DNA from: CADCWK01 sp964244115
GTDB lineage: Bacteria > Chloroflexota > Chloroflexia > Thermomicrobiales > UBA6265
Direction: 5' to 3'
NCBI GenBank assembly: GCA_964244115.1
Contig: CAXTHM010000103.1
Location: 1-10,218 of the forward strand
DNA length: 10,218 nucleotides
Below are positions 9,527 through 10,218 of this stretch, in pieces (within the stretch, counting starts at the first letter, position 1; every line of letters begins with the position of its first letter). The position numbers and the translations under genes are program-made. The notes under the pieces were generated by a model. The model had not been told where the DNA came from. It ran no database searches and saw nothing but the letters and a program-made list of their open reading frames with translations.

Positions 9527-9698
9527 TTGACACGCTCGATCACACCGTTCGCGCCCGACCTTACGGCGGAACGATCGGACGCGTCGGGTCATAGCGCTCG
9601 CTTCGCCTGCCCCGCGGCCACCGTGGCGAAATCGTTGTAACGGGTGATGCACGGTGATTGCGCGACCTCGCCGAAACACCCGGTCCACCGGGCCTCCT

Positions 9699-9710
9699 GT
9701 CAGCGCTGAC
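9699..9710. promoter_or_regulatory. Distal 12-bp palindrome, possible operator
   Basis: GTCAGCGCTGAC is a perfect 12-bp palindrome with a central CG, the hallmark of LacI-family operators. It lies about 175 bp upstream of the predicted -35 of the importer promoter. Its two hexamer halves also form the arms of inverted repeat A in opposite arrangement. Confidence 0.4.
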
Positions 9711-9781
9711 TCATCACTGACCTCGGCGTGCCCGTTCATGGATGTCGAACGAACCCAACAAATTGCAAACGTATCACCCAA

Positions 9782-10031
9782 GTAGGGTCGCAGCTGGCAA
9801 GCCCGGCCGCCGCAGCGGCCATCGCCGCAAGGCGATAGCGGTCTTCGAGGTCAATCACGGCCGCTTGTGCCGGTCTCTTCATCATCAGGCCTATGGTGCT
9901 ACCGCATTGGTGCGATTGGGGATGTGTGCGGCTTATCTCGAACACGGTTGAACCTGGAGCACGGTCTCGCCTAACGGCGAGGGCCGCTGCGGCGGCCGGG
10001 CTTGCCAGCGAAGCGCGAGTTGCATCCCTAC
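9782..10031. repeat. REP/BIME-like noncoding inverted-repeat element
   Basis: Two 43-bp arms (9793-9835 and 9967-10009) are inverted copies differing at about three positions. Each arm is itself two hairpins in a row: GGCCGC/GCGGCC (9805-9820) then ATCGCC-GCAA-GGCGAT (9821-9836) on the left, with mirrored versions on the right. Outside the arms GTAGGG (9782-9787) and its complement CCCTAC (10026-10031) mark the ends; the right end has about ten extra bases between this motif and the arm. The 131-bp core has no plausible gene, and its outer parts show weak residual symmetry. No flanking target duplication is apparent. REP/BIME or MITE-like describes the structure; membership in a known family is not shown. 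Confidence 0.7.
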
Positions 10032-10085
10032 GGGAACAACGCCCCATCGCTGGCAGCAGCGCGAGGGCAGGTGCGAGAAGCGATC

Positions 10086-10117
10086 ATTCGCGGCGAATGG
10101 GGAGATCGCAGCCCTAC
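10086..10117 (-). repeat. Third unit related to the inverted-repeat element
   Basis: Read on the minus strand, it begins GTAGGG (10117-10112), then TGCGA, a CTC-rich stretch and TTCGC. This is the same skeleton as the outer end of the larger element's right arm, which reads GTAGGG, TGCAA, CTC, TTCGC. Its body contains the perfect hairpin ATTCGC-G-GCGAAT (10086-10098). Orientation matches the right half of the larger element, which lies about 80 bp away. Confidence 0.4.
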
Positions 10118-10176
10118 GCGACAAGACCTCGCCACCCAACGCCGACTCGACTAGAACGCGGCTCATAGCGGTTGAC

Positions 10177-10194
10177 GGGGGAGCGAGCTCCCCC
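10177..10194. terminator. GC-rich hairpin near the right edge
   Basis: GGGGGAG (10177-10183) pairs perfectly with CTCCCCC (10188-10194) around CGAG. It has the form of a terminator stem but no T tract on either side. With no gene visible to its right, its direction and role cannot be decided; it could also belong to the repeat cluster. Confidence 0.35.
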
Positions 10195-10218
10195 TCTCCA
10201 TCCGGTCCGGACGGAGTC

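Larger units (their letters stand above)
9335..9781. other. Regulatory leader region of the sugar importer operon
   Basis: I see no convincing gene; the minus-strand frame at 9452-9781 has no recognisable motif and lies over the promoter. The stretch holds the operon promoter, a palindrome over its -35 box, two adjoining inverted repeats in the predicted untranslated leader and a distal 12-bp palindrome. The density of dyad symmetry points to transcriptional control by one or more dimeric regulators. Confidence 0.6.

Noticed and set aside
9782..10117. CRISPR array or insertion sequence
   Set aside because: There are no regularly spaced direct repeats with unique spacers, and no transposase gene lies between or near the inverted arms.
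9452..10168. Several 70-110 codon open frames at the right end on both strands
   Set aside because: They run through the promoter or the inverted-repeat arms, and mirrored arms give frames on both strands. No protein motif is visible.

Overview
The window is GC-rich bacterial DNA. The genes suggest a Chloroflexota-type bacterium, perhaps Thermomicrobia. The hints are an 869-residue Lon with a long acidic N-terminus, a Tat-type (non-lipoprotein) sugar-binding protein, and a Ser/Ala/Thr/Pro-rich insert of the kind common in that group. This placement is an inference; a high-GC actinobacterium is not excluded.

Layout. Positions 1-488 hold no gene. They carry two consensus-like promoters in tandem, both reading leftward out of the window, so the next gene on the left is probably strongly expressed. 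A rightward gene at 489-1268 encodes a class I glutamine amidotransferase-like hydrolase of the peptidase C26 / gamma-glutamyl-GABA hydrolase type. It converges on lon (1359-3968, minus), and a perfect 16-bp stem separates the two. The gap 3969-4378 carries the likely lon promoter, flanked by two copies of an 11-bp direct repeat.

The centre is one leftward operon, read from right to left. It encodes a periplasmic-type sugar-binding protein (8273-9334), a double-cassette ATPase (6480-8132), and two RbsC-type permeases (5480-6493 and 4379-5437). Gene content, order and protein motifs match the E. coli ytfQ-ytfR-ytfT-yjfF galactofuranose importer. The leader holds a promoter (TTGACG-N17-CATACT), a palindrome over its -35 box, two abutting inverted repeats and a distal 12-bp palindrome with a LacI-like CG centre. 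A strong hairpin lies between the binding-protein and ATPase genes, which probably lets the binding protein be made in excess. No regulator or sugar-degrading enzyme is visible, so the true substrate is open.

The right end (about 9740-10218) has no credible gene. It holds a roughly 250-bp noncoding element with near-perfect 43-bp inverted arms, each arm made of two smaller hairpins, bounded by GTAGGG...CCCTAC. A related third unit lies next to it. This REP/BIME-like repeat is the most unusual structure in the window. I found no complete novel protein system, tRNA, CRISPR array or insertion sequence.
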